A stretch of DNA of 64,000 bases, from positions 1,922,001-1,986,000 of the forward strand of contig CP099421.1 of the NCBI GenBank assembly GCA_024114885.1. Reading direction: 5' to 3'. The translations under genes were made by a program, and so were the position numbers. The notes under the pieces were generated by a model. That model was given only the letters and a program-made list of their open reading frames with translations. It was not told where the DNA came from and did no database searches. The stretch's first letter is position 1. Each line of letters begins with the position of its first letter. Positions 24,434 through 34,835 of this stretch are shown here, piece after piece. Source of the DNA: Septoria linicola. Lineage: Eukaryota > Ascomycota > Dothideomycetes > Mycosphaerellales > Mycosphaerellaceae.

Positions 24434-24754
24434 CTACTCCTGTTTTGTGATCTGTAGGAGCGCATGTTCCAAGCCACACCTATGAATCGCCTTAGCTTCC
24501 GAAGGAGCTCTATCCTTCGCACAGCGCCTGGAACAGCGACCCAACTGACGACACATGCCATGGCAGGTGCGAGCGTCGTCCAGCCTGGTCGCTTAGAGCT
24601 CTCGTTCGATGCATTGAGAACTTGACCACGCGCGGCTTCGCCAATGTACTGGTCCCAACGCTGCTGGTCATTTGACTGCGCAAGCTCCAAGCCTGGTCTC
24701 CTGGCAAGACCGAGAGTCGCTCCGCGAGCAAACTTTTGCAGTCTCATTGCGTTT

Positions 24755-26752
24755 CTACACACTAGCAGTAGCAGCAGCTTCTTTGCTCTGCTCCTCAAAG
24801 GCTTTCCTATAAGCAGTGCTTGCTTGCGCCAACGCCTGCACAGTCGGCTTAACCATGGCTTCCACGGCCTTCTTCCCGCCAGGTACAGCTGTATCATAGT
24901 CTACCTTCCTTCGTTTCCCTGTCCTCTGATAGTAGGCCTCGACCTGTCTCTTGACGCTCTCAACCTGCTTCGCACGTTCCGACTCGGCTTGTGCAGCAAC
25001 GGCATTAATCCGATCTAAACTGCGATCGAGTGTGGAGACAAGCTGTGCAAGCTCGGCTGTTCGTGAAGCATCGCCAGATAGGAACAGTGACCAGAAGTAG
25101 TGGAGGAATTCATTCGTGGTGTTGTGTGTCATGACCACACTGTCGTAGGTATCTTGACTCAGGCCATTCAGTGAAGTTGATTCTGCAGATGTAAAGTTTC
25201 GGCGCGTCTTGATAGACGACATGATAGCCGCCGATGCAGATGACATTGCAGAATGCGAACCAATTTTCGGCTTTCTGGCGGTGGCGCCATTGGTCTGGCC
25301 TGAACGGTCCTCGTCGTCGGAATCCGACTCATCATCGGTGTGATAGCCGATGACTTGATTCAGCCGCAACGTCCCTTTCACATCAGTACCGAGCTGTCTG
25401 GGCTGCAGTCCAGTACTGAGAGACTCTAGGACCTTCGTCGAGTCTTGCTTGGCGTAAAGCTTTGCATCGGCAGACAATGTATCCTTGTCGCCGCCAACGT
25501 ACCGTTGCTGCTCTTTGATGCTGAGTCTGACCCGATTATCGACGTCTTCGCTGGCCAGATCCCGCAGTCGAAGCTGTTCAAACGTTTCCTCGTCCAGTCC
25601 CACAGGTGCATGCGCTTCTCCGTCTTCAGGCGCGACATGCGACATCATCTTCTCAGACAGATTGTTCAGCACTCTCAATATTGGCACTTTCTCTGTAGAC
25701 GTTGGCCTCATGTCTTGATCAGGCCTGTTGCCTTTCCGTTGACTGTGATTCTGCTCGTTGCCCTCGAGGTCCATCCAATGCGGGATGTGCTGAATGCTCG
25801 CTGGACCGCCGACCTCGCGGTCAAGATACTGATCGAGCTTGGGAAATCGTTTGTCAGTTTGCAGAATCTTCTCACCTTTCAGCTTCTTGAGCAGACGACT
25901 GTTGAAGAAATCTGTCCAGAACTCGTGCGCTTTTTGGCCTGGCACAATGTCATTGTACGCCTCTCTGACGATAGGATACTGCTTGAATATAAGGTGGATT
26001 TGCTCCTTCGTGATGGTGAGCGTCACTGTATCTGGTTCGCCTTGTTTCTCTGCAGGAGCTCTCTTAAACTTGATCTCGGGCAGGACATTGTACTCTCCCT
26101 GCTTCTGCGCTTTCTCTATGGCGTGAGCACGGAGCAGGTGCAGTCGAGCCGACCAGAACTGTGATGTGAACTGCGCAATCGACACCGACTCGGGCTTGTC
26201 TTTGAGCGCCTGGTTGAAGCGCTCCTGGAGCGCGCGATCCGACTCGAGCAGTGAGCGCTGGAGACTAATGTCGGATTTCAGTTTCGCATCATCGTACCAG
26301 CCCTCATCGTCCTTTGCCGATGAGACTGCTTTGGCAATTGCCATCGCCGCACTCGCGCCTCCATCTTCGCCGCCAGAGCCACTTGCCTGGCCCGGTGTGC
26401 CGACCGCAGACGAGCCAGCAGCAGGCGTGGCGAGGTGACTTGCATCTCTAGTCTTGTTCGCAGCGATGGTGTTCCTCAGCACTTCAGTCGTATTCTCCTG
26501 CTCCTTGCGCGCATTCTCCTTGTGGTTGAACGTGAAGACATAGCTGGACTCTCCAACAACAATCTTCAGCGCGATTGCCTTGGACGTGGCAGGCGTCTGC
26601 TGCAAGTTTGTAATGTCGGCGACGGGAATAGTCACCGAGGGCGGTGATGACGGTGGCGTGGCAGGACTCCAGAAGACATACTTGCGGTCTTCAGCGATGG
26701 TGAGCGTGCCATCTTTCTTTTTGTAGACGGCTGTCGCGATTGTAGGAGCCAT
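24755..26752 (-). CDS. tfb1: TFIIH core subunit Tfb1/p62
   Basis: Subunit of the TFIIH core complex in RNA polymerase II initiation and nucleotide-excision repair. Single exon, 665 aa. The N-terminal ~100 residues form the PH/PTB-like domain (TATAVYKKKDGTLTIAEDRK, VVGESSYVFTFNHKENAR). Two BSD domains follow, the first near residues 160-220 (ERFNQALK, FTSQFWSARLHLL) and the second near 235-300 (HLIFKQYPIVREAY, EFWTDFFNSRLLKKLKG). The C-terminal part carries TTNEFLHYFWSLFLSG and a helical end typical of p62. It is intact throughout, and the ATG at 26752 starts directly with the conserved domain. Confidence 0.92.
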   Translation of the reverse strand: MAPTIATAVYKKKDGTLTIAEDRKYVFWSPATPPSSPPSVTIPVADITNLQQTPATSKAIALKIVVGESSYVFTFNHKENARKEQENTTEVLRNTIAANKTRDASHLATPAAGSSAVGTPGQASGSGGEDGGASAAMAIAKAVSSAKDDEGWYDDAKLKSDISLQRSLLESDRALQERFNQALKDKPESVSIAQFTSQFWSARLHLLRAHAIEKAQKQGEYNVLPEIKFKRAPAEKQGEPDTVTLTITKEQIHLIFKQYPIVREAYNDIVPGQKAHEFWTDFFNSRLLKKLKGEKILQTDKRFPKLDQYLDREVGGPASIQHIPHWMDLEGNEQNHSQRKGNRPDQDMRPTSTEKVPILRVLNNLSEKMMSHVAPEDGEAHAPVGLDEETFEQLRLRDLASEDVDNRVRLSIKEQQRYVGGDKDTLSADAKLYAKQDSTKVLESLSTGLQPRQLGTDVKGTLRLNQVIGYHTDDESDSDDEDRSGQTNGATARKPKIGSHSAMSSASAAIMSSIKTRRNFTSAESTSLNGLSQDTYDSVVMTHNTTNEFLHYFWSLFLSGDASRTAELAQLVSTLDRSLDRINAVAAQAESERAKQVESVKRQVEAYYQRTGKRRKVDYDTAVPGGKKAVEAMVKPTVQALAQASTAYRKAFEEQSKEAAATASV

Positions 26753-26953
26753 CGTGACAGATCGAAGTGGGACGACGCGAGGTGCCGACTTGAGCGAAGC
26801 TAGCCCGCGTCATGGCAACAATCTGCTGAAATGTGAAGGCACATCACAAACATTTACCACCTGCTCACTTTACGCATATCGTGGACTCGTGCGATTCAGG
26901 TCGGTTTCATTCATCATTACATTACGGCATTAAGCGTAGTCTAGTCTGGTCTA

Positions 26954-28565
26954 TCAATGCTTCTTGCCAACCATCGTACCGTTGTCTGGCGACGAGTAGA
27001 AGCTCATTACATCCGTCGAGTTGTCGTACTCCACACCACAGGCACCAGCAAAGTCGCCAAACATTTGTCCCCTCTCCTCCACAAAACGCTTGAAGCCGGC
27101 CGCCGAGCAGGACTCTTGTGGCCCGTCGTGGCAGTCAGGCAGAGTTTGCGGGCTGCGGTTGACGAGCACACGGTAGTATGTTGGATCGGTCTGGTTCTGG
27201 TACCCGTACGATCCCGTGCAGTTCATGCGCTCAATGGCAATGTTCGTCAAGAATGGCAAGATGTAGCTTGAGACCCATTGACGGTGGTAGTTCACCTTGT
27301 CTAGGGGCATGGTGGCATTGACATCATTCGCCCCAGTCGAGTCAGAGTTGTTGAACAAGCCGAGTGTTACTATTACATTATTAGCCACTATGTCCGACAT
27401 TGTTGAAGAGAGCGGAATGCAGACATACCTAGCACTGTTGGAGGGAGTTCTCTGTGCGTGAAAGAAACATAAATGTCCTGATCGTCGGTCTCGTCTGACG
27501 CCAGAATTTGTTGCGTAGCATTAACCCAACCATATCCGAGAGTGCCAGAGACATCTAGACCATATCCGACGTTGTAATGATATCTGTAGCGAAAGTGAAA
27601 GGTCAGCAATGTCTCAAAACACATACCATATTGCCACTGCGGCGCTCCAAGCACGGAGTACCGCAGCATCGACAGCTAGTACATAAAACTTGGTATGCGA
27701 GGGTGTGCCTTCTGGCGGTTTCTTGTACATACTGTAGATCCTGTGTGTACTCAAATTGCAGCCATTCATCTGGGCGGAAAAGCGTGGTCGAGCAGAAGGG
27801 AGAGCTGCCGCGAACAACCGTGTCGTAGCCACACCACTCTTGCATTCCAATAATATCGTTGGAAGTCCAATTGAAGTTGGGCGCATAAGCCTTCAGGCGG
27901 GCAATAATAGGCGCAGTGTAAACCTTTGCATAAGCCTGGCTCTGCTCAGAGCCTCGCGATGAGCTGTACGCTGGGCATGCTTTGTAGGGCGTTAGGCTGT
28001 TCGCTCCAGACTCCTCGCCTTCGTAGATCTGCACAAGGTTGATCTCATTATCGTCTGTTTCCAATCCACGAATGAGTCCGGACGCGCTGACCACTGTCCG
28101 CTCAGCAGTGCTGGCCCACACTCGCTTTGGCAACCTGAGCTTAGGATACCTGAAGCTCATCTGAACACCGAGCTGAGCAGCCTCAAGCTTTCCACTTCTC
28201 GTCACAAGCTCCTGCTCTTCCAACTTTGGCGGCGTCCACGTTGAAAGAAATGATAGCTCAGGAATCTTCGACCAGTCCACAGTAGTGTTCTTGAGCTTGT
28301 CCGTGAACGGTTCCAGGTAAGTCTCGTAGTCGAAGTCGTTGGCATTGATCGCAGCATGGCGCACGAGGTACGCGACTTTCTCGACTTCACAGCCTTGAGG
28401 TGGTGAAGGATCTCTCGCAGGATCGTTCGGCTCGAAATATGGCGCGATGCCTGCCAAATGCTCAAGAGGATTGAAGCTATATTCGCTGTACAGAGGCTGC
28501 TGCTGGCTCGAAGCCATTGACAGCGCCGCCAACGCGACGACAAGCGCGAGAGTAGACATGGCCAT
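26954..28565 (-). CDS. secreted histidine acid phosphatase family protein
   Basis: Extracellular phosphomonoesterase of the histidine phosphatase superfamily. Three exons: 28565-27733, 27583-27429 and 27369-26954. The product is 467 aa. A signal peptide (MAMSTLALVVALAALSMASS) precedes the phosphate-binding RH (R69, H70 in YLVRHAAI), which differs from the classical RHGxR. The proton-donor region is FTHRELPP (HRE rather than HD). Several Asn-X-Ser/Thr sites and paired Cys suit secretion. Intron 1 is 149 nt, longer than usual here, and could hide a small extra exon; joining DLQ directly to YHYNVGYG gives an uninterrupted domain. Intron 2 is 59 nt. Substrate (phytate or other) cannot be told. 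Confidence 0.82.
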
Positions 28566-29096
28566 ACGTAAAATTGGCTACGCGCCGAGGTGTCCAAGTC
28601 TGCTGGGTAAAGAATGAGGCAAGGCGATGGAGCGCACAATCTTACCGAGTGTAGCAGATCTATACCATTTGTACCTGCATGTAAATCACTGACTCTGCCC
28701 TGTTGGCTGTACGACAAAAACTTGGAAGAGGCTACGTCAAGCGCGCAATGTGAAGTGAGATCAGCCGAAGTAAAAGTGGATGAGTAATAAAGAGTAAAGT
28801 GGAGTGGCGCTGCAAGCAAAGATCACATCGTGGCGTAGCGAAGCCTTCTAGCCAAGGACGTCATTGACTAAGCTTCACTTGACAAGCCTTTCTTGGCCGT
28901 AAGCCGAATGGAGGAGTCGTGACGGACACTAGAGGATGGCTCTGCAGGTAGATGGTCAAGTGTAACAACCTGATTGACTGTGTTGACTCAAGTATACGCA
29001 TAAAGTACCGTACAAAATAATGAATTCCCTCTGCCCGTGGTATCGATCTTGCAACCTGAACGCCGAAAAGAAGTGAGCGAGCTTGCTGGTAATGCT
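28566..29096. other. intergenic region
   Basis: The promoter of the leftward phosphatase gene and the 3' flank of the BRCT-like gene. Open frames here do not resemble proteins. No RNA gene or repeat seen. Confidence 0.4.
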
Positions 29097-29951
29097 TCAC
29101 GATCTTTGTCTCTTGGCTGGTCTTGCATCGTCTGCATTGAAGTGCCATTCAGCTGCTGTAGGCGGTAGTGGTACGCATGGCGTGCTCTGCCTACTATTGT
29201 CGTCGGCAGTGATCTGATGTTGCAGAGATTTACTCCATGGAACGCTATTCCGCGAGATGGCATGGAACGTAGCCTCATCGATCTGCTCAATGCCAAGTGC
29301 AGTCATTGCTTCAATCTTCTGGAGTCGTAAGCATCTATGCAATGCAAGCCTCCGTGGTCCGTCAAGACACTTACTTCCGGGTTGTGCCCTGCACCGATGA
29401 CTGCATAGTCGACTTCGCAGAACGACTCTGCGGCATGCCCGCCAAAGACATCCACTGCAGCCCAGGCCGATGCGCGATCCATGAACATCAGCTCGCCGGT
29501 GAAGTAGACTATCTTCAGGTCAGCGAAGGTCTTAGGTGGATGACGATGCATCTATACACTTTGCATCTCGTAGCAACCGCCTGCCATGCGGTATGGTAAT
29601 CATGGGTCCACATGAGTCTTCTGTTATGATGGCAGCGGGTGTTTCGACAGCTCGACCACTGACCTTGCGCTTGAAATCCTCGATTACCACACCACCGTCC
29701 TCATAGCGGACACACTGGTCGGTGTTACAGAAGTAGTAACAGCCGTCTTCATCGAAGTGTTCTACAACTTCAATGTCTTCGGGGACATCGTATTCTTCCT
29801 CCTTGGCGACGCGCTGGGCATGCTCGTTGGCAGCTTCGAGAGTCGAGTATGTCCCTTGTGAACAAAAGTCCCCATCTTCGTTGGACCACTCACTGAAATC
29901 GCGTGTTGTCACCTCCCACAGCGCAGAGCTGTGCGTAGTGGCTGAAGTCAT
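29097..29951 (-). CDS. BRCT-like domain protein, unknown role
   Basis: Three-exon model: 29951-29664, 29530-29375 and 29318-29097, phase 0 at both junctions, 221 aa. The N-terminal ~95 residues are acidic (WEVTTRDFSEWSNEDGDFCS, EYDVPEDIEVVEHFDEDG). Exons 2 and 3 together read as a BRCT fold: IVYFTGELMFMDRASAWAAV, then VFGGHAA, VDYAVIGAG and KIEAMTALGIEQIDEATF. This resembles the BRCT of NAD-dependent DNA ligases. The tail ends RPAKRQRS, a possible nuclear localisation signal. Intron 1 is 133 nt from a GTCAGT donor to a CTAAG acceptor and is the weakest part; without it the protein stops at 29532 before the BRCT part. A DNA-damage or scaffolding role is only inferred. Confidence 0.6.
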
Positions 29952-31756
29952 CGTTGGGACAGCTCTTCTCAGTGATATGCGTGAGTTGACGGAACGTAGC
30001 GATTTGAGCTCAAAAAAGGGCGCTCTGTCAAGTATGAGCAGATGAGGAACGTATGCCTTATGCCCTCATCTTCGAGACGACTTTTATATGCGCGGCTGCA
30101 TGTGCAGAGCGCGTCCTGCGACCAACGCCCATTGCGATCAGTCACAAAACACTTCTCGGGGATGAAACGCTATTCAGTCGACGCGTTGCTCATCTTCGCC
30201 TCATCGTCGCGCATTGGAGCGCGTCGGTAACATTCAGTCCTTGGTCAGACACGCCAAGATGAGTCTCATCAAGCAGCCAGTAAGCGCTGTACTCAGCGGA
30301 TGGTGATCCGCTTGCAATATAGCTAAGGATGATACGGGGGTCCCTTAGGATACAAGAGGTCGAATCTGTATACCAGGGCTTCTAGTGATGGTGTTGTCAA
30401 GTAGGCGGCTGATGTTGCCTGATCTTTCGATAAAGAGGAGATTGCGCTCTTGGCATCGAACCTAGAACATCCGCACCTGCCGCATAGACTCCGAGTCAGC
30501 CGGTGGACAATGTGGACATCCGATATCAACTTGATCACAAACAACAACATGCAATGCGACAATGTTTGCCCATTGATGCTGAGTCTGGTCGCGCGATGCG
30601 AGCACTAGCACGGCATATGCAGTCTCGACGTTGAGAATGAATAGGCCGACAATGACTCCACGACATCTCTGGAAGTTCGGAGTGGTCATCGCTTGACATG
30701 GTCAGTCTGTCAATGGTCGCAAATGCTTCGAGACCAACAAGCATATCTGCCTAGGCCGGTGTATTGTTCAAGCCGTGTGACAACGATGAGAATGAAGAGA
30801 GTAAAGCAAGCTACAGAAGCTGAGCGTCATTCACGCGTTCGATCGTAGGTCAATACATCTTTTCTTGCACGCTTTCCCTGCAGGGCGGCTCTATCACACA
30901 GAGAGAGTAGGCCAGTGTTTTACCACACAGCTCGCAGCCCTCAACTTCAGCTAAAAAGCTTCGGATCGAATTCATGGCCGGCATTTGGACGGACGATATC
31001 CTGGGGTACATTGCGTGTGCACACTAGGCCAGGCCGTTCAGCAGAATCATCTCGAAGCTCGATCGTTGCCGTGATTTCTCTTTCCAATACACTGGAAGCA
31101 GAATCCGACTCCGAGCAATACGCATACGCCTCGTGATTATAGCATGGCGCGAATACAAGAACTCTACGCCTATCGTGGACAGTCGTTCTCAATGCTGAGA
31201 CTAGCCATCTCTTGTCCTGCACTTCGGAGTTTTCTGTCAGTGAATTGCGCTCCTCATCGGAGCAAAGTTTTGATACGATCAGTCCCACAACACAGCAGCG
31301 GATACCTCGTGCTTCTTAACACAATGGCATTGTTGATCGATGCTGTTTCAGAGTGCTACTAGTCGCACTAGTTCAGCTCACGATTGGTCGCCTCCAACTA
31401 GCTTGCTACGCTTCGAGCACAATCGTTGTTGCATTGAACTCGACAACGACAAAAGCATTGTGCAACCATTGACTACACGTTGACAGTGAAGTTCTGCGTG
31501 ATGGCTTGGCTCCATCCCGCTGGCTGACCGCCCAGAGCGCTTCATGCTACTTATTCCTCAGCTAGAGTCCTTCTTCGATTGCTCACCAGTTCGCAGCGAC
31601 AACACCAGATCAGAAGCACAAAACGCAGCAGATGAGCAACTAGACCACCACACTCGTTCCCAAATTCGAGAAGCAGGCCTTCTATAACCTCCGCTCACAG
31701 CAAGAACCAAGCCAGTCAAATATCTCCTTACTAGACTCGCTGACACAACCAAAGAC
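29952..31756. other. long intergenic region, nothing recognised
   Basis: About 1.8 kb with no convincing gene on either strand. Short open frames (for example 30947-31288) have no domain character. A B-box-like sequence on the minus strand at 30452-30462 was examined for a tRNA and rejected. This is one of the two longest gene-free stretches in the window. Confidence 0.5.
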
Positions 31757-32455
31757 ATGTCTCTGATCAACAGGATGACCCGCACGATGCACTCCATCTT
31801 CGCATCTCAGCACCTCCGCCGTGTCGCGGCCCACGACAATCTCCATTACGAGTACCTGCTTGGTGAGTATCACGAGGAGATTTACTCGAACCACAACATC
31901 TATACTGACGATGGCCACTTCCTAGGCCTCGAAGACGAGATCTTCACTCCGACTGAGATTGCGATTCGTCGATCTCAGCGTGAATCGCAATTACTCTGCA
32001 ATTTAACCACGCCACAACACCAACCAGGTGAGAACGCTGACAGCAACAACTCATCGCAAGCCACGGCTGGTGCAACCCCGTCTCCAACCCCAACCCCATG
32101 CCCAAGCCCAAACTCTGCTCCTTCCCCTGGACGTTCACCGGATGAGCTCTTCACATTCCACCCCATCTCCACTCCCTACCCCAGCTTCTCCTCCCACCGA
32201 CCTCTCCACCATCGCCCCTCCAACATCAGCATCAACATCAAACCCCACCTTCGCCACTGCAAAGTCCCCACTACTCAAATCGCAAACACTCTGCTTGACT
32301 TGACACAGAAGCCTGCTGGAGTGGACGATGCTGGTCTTGCGGCTTATGATGAGCGCTATGGACAGCAGTATCTGGGTAGTGGGATGCAGTTTGCGGATGT
32401 GGTGATGTTGAGTCGGGCCGGGAGTGCGGCGAGGCGGAGGAGGGGGAGGTGTTGA
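31757..32455 (+). CDS. hypothetical protein with Ser/Pro-rich centre
   Basis: Single-exon frame of 232 aa with an ATG in good context. Residues 1-80 look folded and helical (LRRVAAHDNLHYEYLLGEYH, GHFLGLEDEIFTPTEIAIRR). Residues about 90-170 are Pro/Ser/Thr-rich and disordered (TPSPTPTPCPSPNSAPSPG). The C-terminus again looks ordered (QIANTLLDLTQKPAG) and ends in an Arg-rich RRRRGRC. No known family was recognised. The composition and the ordered ends argue for a real gene. Confidence 0.55.
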   Translation: MSLINRMTRTMHSIFASQHLRRVAAHDNLHYEYLLGEYHEEIYSNHNIYTDDGHFLGLEDEIFTPTEIAIRRSQRESQLLCNLTTPQHQPGENADSNNSSQATAGATPSPTPTPCPSPNSAPSPGRSPDELFTFHPISTPYPSFSSHRPLHHRPSNISINIKPHLRHCKVPTTQIANTLLDLTQKPAGVDDAGLAAYDERYGQQYLGSGMQFADVVMLSRAGSAARRRRGRC

Positions 32456-32762
32456 AGGGTGTGGATGGAAAAGACGGGTAAAGGGGGAGATACGGGTTGA
32501 CGAGCTGGAGAGGGAGCAGGTATTAGTCTAATGATTGCTGGCTTGTGATCTGGTGACTGGGAGGTGAGTGATGGGCTTCTACATTATTGCACGGACTTGT
32601 ACTGGGATCCTGGTGGATACGGGAGTGGGCGTGCTAGCCGGACTAGCACGAAGATTGTTAGACGAGAGTACTACAAGGCGTGCTCTACACATGTCCTCTG
32701 TACGCGCAAAATGGGTATCTTCTACAATCTGACTCTTACACAACACAAATCCCCTTCATTGC
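32456..32762. other. intergenic between convergent genes
   Basis: About 300 bp of G-rich then mixed sequence between two gene ends. CGTGCTAGC and GCTAGCACG near 32622-32650 form an inverted repeat (arms GTGCTAGC and GCTAGCAC) that could fold as a short hairpin. Nothing else seen. Confidence 0.4.
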
Positions 32763-34652
32763 CTACTCAGCACCTCCTCGTTTTGTAGGAGTGGCGGTTT
32801 TGCTTCCACTACCTCCGCTCTTGTTGAGCAGCGACTGAAAGTACTCCTCTAACTTGTCGACATCCAATGGAGCTTTGCTGTCGGGACTCTTCATGCCACT
32901 ACCTGGCGTCTCCTTGCCAGCACTGGAGTCGATTCTATTGCCACCTGGTCCTCTCGGCTTAGGTGTATGCGTCCTGGTACCATTGGGAGGACTGAGCGGA
33001 CCATCTTCTCTACCTGCTTGAGGTCTCTTCAGCGCATTGATGGCGGCTTCCGCAGTAATCGTATCGTAGCTGACGCCGCCAACATTGAACGAGACGTCAC
33101 CAAGCTCGCTGAGTGCGCCAGTTGATTCGCCTGAGGGAACACCACCAATGCGGCTCATGCTGCCAGAGAGGCCAGTATGTGAGACACCAGAATGGTGGCC
33201 TTTCGATTCTCGATCGCGGTCTTGCGCTTCGAGCTGTTGGAGATGCTCTCGCATTTCTGCCAGGAACTTCTGGTCGGGCTTCGTCACGACTTCGATTTGT
33301 GGAGGTCTTGTCGCTTTGTGGGCTTGTGGATCGAAGACGCGATCTTCAAAAGTCTTGATCGCAGATGGCGACATCTTGGACGGAGACATGGGCGCTTCTG
33401 ATACATCGTCCGCGTCTTCCAGTACTGGCGAGCTCTCGAAGACCTCTGCGCCGCCATTGGCTTGCTGTGACGCAGTCTTTGTATCCTCCGCTTGTGTTAT
33501 TGCCTGGGGTTTTGGAGGTGGAGGTTGAAGATCTGCAAGCCACCCATTCACAATGTCTTCCGGTGAGAATGTTTCGCTGAGTGTACGGATGAAAGCCGGA
33601 CTGTCCCAGCCGGCAGGTATGACAATGGCCATGCGGTCCATGAACTCGTGTTTGACTGCGAGCTCCTCCCTTCTCTCGGTGCCGGAACTCGATCGCGACC
33701 TCTTAGGACTGAGAGCGGCCAGGTCGAGGCGGGCGGAGTTGAAGATGACCTTCTGAGGCTCGCTGAGGACGCTTCCTGGTTGCTGCGGAGGTGCTGTAGA
33801 CGTTGTATACACCAAGGCACTGAGAGGGTGGAGTGGCAGGATGACGGTTCGTAGACATTGTGAAATGTAGTCAAAGTCCTCCTCCTTGTAGCCCTCTCGG
33901 AACAGCTCCTCCTGTGTCTCGGTGTGCTGCACTACTATCGTGATTGACAGCTGAGCTTCCTTGAGCACGTCCAGCGGATCGGTGGCAGGAACTCCTGGTT
34001 GCAAGAGAGCCTGTGCCAGCAGTTGCAGCCACTTCTTCAGCTGATCGAGGAACTTCCAGGGCTGCTTCCAGCTCAGCAGTACACACACCGCTGGTCGCCG
34101 CTGTTCCACAACATCTGATCCCTCATCATTATCATCCACCTCGCCTCCCGCTGCCTCGCCATCCAGTTGCTGCTGCTGCTGCCGCTTCTTCCTCTGCAGC
34201 AGTCCCCTCAGCGTCGCAGCATATTCCTCGGTGGCATCGGGCAGAGTGTGCACTTCCAACCTGGCAACCTCCTCTGCTTCAGCACCTAGCACCTGCACGC
34301 CAGTCCCGCTCTGCTGCGGTGGCGAGTAAAGCGTGACATGACCATAACCATAGGCATACTTGTTGCTCAATCGCAACTCTCCTTTTGGTCTCTGCTGTCG
34401 TCTCTCTTGGTTTCGTGCTGCCGGCGCCGAGGGAGGCTGTCGAGCAAGACTCTGCACAAACAATCGCTGGTCTTCGGGCGAGCCACCACATACGACTATC
34501 GCACGGTGCTGCACGGCCTGTGTTCGGTTTCGAGCCTGGGCTTCGCGGGTTTGGCGGAGCAGATTCGACCAGATATCTGTGCGCTGCTCCTTCTTTCGTT
34601 TCGGCTGGCGATCCAGTGTTGACGTCGGTCGGGACATGGTGGTCGTGGCCAT
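32763..34652 (-). CDS. cytoplasmic dynein light intermediate chain
   Basis: Dynein motor subunit that links the heavy chain to cargo adaptors for hyphal nuclear and vesicle transport. Single exon, 629 aa. The Ras-like domain begins near residue 20 (RTDIWSNLLRQTREAQARNR, then AIVVCGGSPEDQRLFVQSL). The P-loop is degenerate, as in fungal homologues. KYAYGYGHVTLYSP, VCVLLSWKQPWKFLDQLKKW and the catalytic-domain remnant AIVIPAGWDSPAFIRTLSE are all family marks. The C-terminal half is disordered, and a short helix near the end (VDKLEEYFQSLL) is the adaptor-binding helix type. An in-frame ATG at 34727 would add 25 residues; I prefer 34652, whose MATTTMSRP leader is compact. The gene is divergent from bS16m. 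Confidence 0.85.
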   Translation of the reverse strand: MATTTMSRPTSTLDRQPKRKKEQRTDIWSNLLRQTREAQARNRTQAVQHRAIVVCGGSPEDQRLFVQSLARQPPSAPAARNQERRQQRPKGELRLSNKYAYGYGHVTLYSPPQQSGTGVQVLGAEAEEVARLEVHTLPDATEEYAATLRGLLQRKKRQQQQQLDGEAAGGEVDDNDEGSDVVEQRRPAVCVLLSWKQPWKFLDQLKKWLQLLAQALLQPGVPATDPLDVLKEAQLSITIVVQHTETQEELFREGYKEEDFDYISQCLRTVILPLHPLSALVYTTSTAPPQQPGSVLSEPQKVIFNSARLDLAALSPKRSRSSSGTERREELAVKHEFMDRMAIVIPAGWDSPAFIRTLSETFSPEDIVNGWLADLQPPPPKPQAITQAEDTKTASQQANGGAEVFESSPVLEDADDVSEAPMSPSKMSPSAIKTFEDRVFDPQAHKATRPPQIEVVTKPDQKFLAEMREHLQQLEAQDRDRESKGHHSGVSHTGLSGSMSRIGGVPSGESTGALSELGDVSFNVGGVSYDTITAEAAINALKRPQAGREDGPLSPPNGTRTHTPKPRGPGGNRIDSSAGKETPGSGMKSPDSKAPLDVDKLEEYFQSLLNKSGGSGSKTATPTKRGGAE

Positions 34653-34835
34653 TCCTGGCAGAATCATCAATAGAACAATGGATGATACGCGTAAGTTGGT
34701 GGAAGTGGGAGGACGCGCCGTTGTCAATGTCGATCACGTGTGCGGCCGATCAAGTTCACCTCCGTCGATCATCATTGATCAATGATCGTACATGTCGGTG
34801 GACAATCCTGACCATCCACATCTACATCTCTCACA
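34653..34835. promoter_or_regulatory. compact bidirectional promoter with E-box and 16-nt palindrome
   Basis: Only 183 bp separate the starts of the dynein light intermediate chain (leftward) and bS16m (rightward). The interval contains the E-box CACGTG at 34735-34740 and a perfect 16-nt palindrome at 34771-34786 (ATCATTGATCAATGAT). Both are good candidates for transcription-factor sites shared by the two genes. CACGTG is the recognition core for fungal bHLH factors such as Cbf1; which factor acts here is not known. Confidence 0.5.

Noticed and set aside
24283..24897. 204-codon minus-strand frame between Tfb1 and the secreted domain
   Set aside because: It overlaps both neighbours in another frame and lacks a domain. 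The Thr/Ser-linker frame is better supported over the shared part.
25445..26164. 239-codon plus-strand frame opposite Tfb1
   Set aside because: Antisense shadow of the conserved Tfb1 gene; it has no domain.
30452..30462. B-box-like GGTTCGATGCC on the minus strand, possible tRNA
   Set aside because: The T-arm almost pairs (4 of 5), but no 7-bp acceptor stem partner or good A box lies at the right distance.
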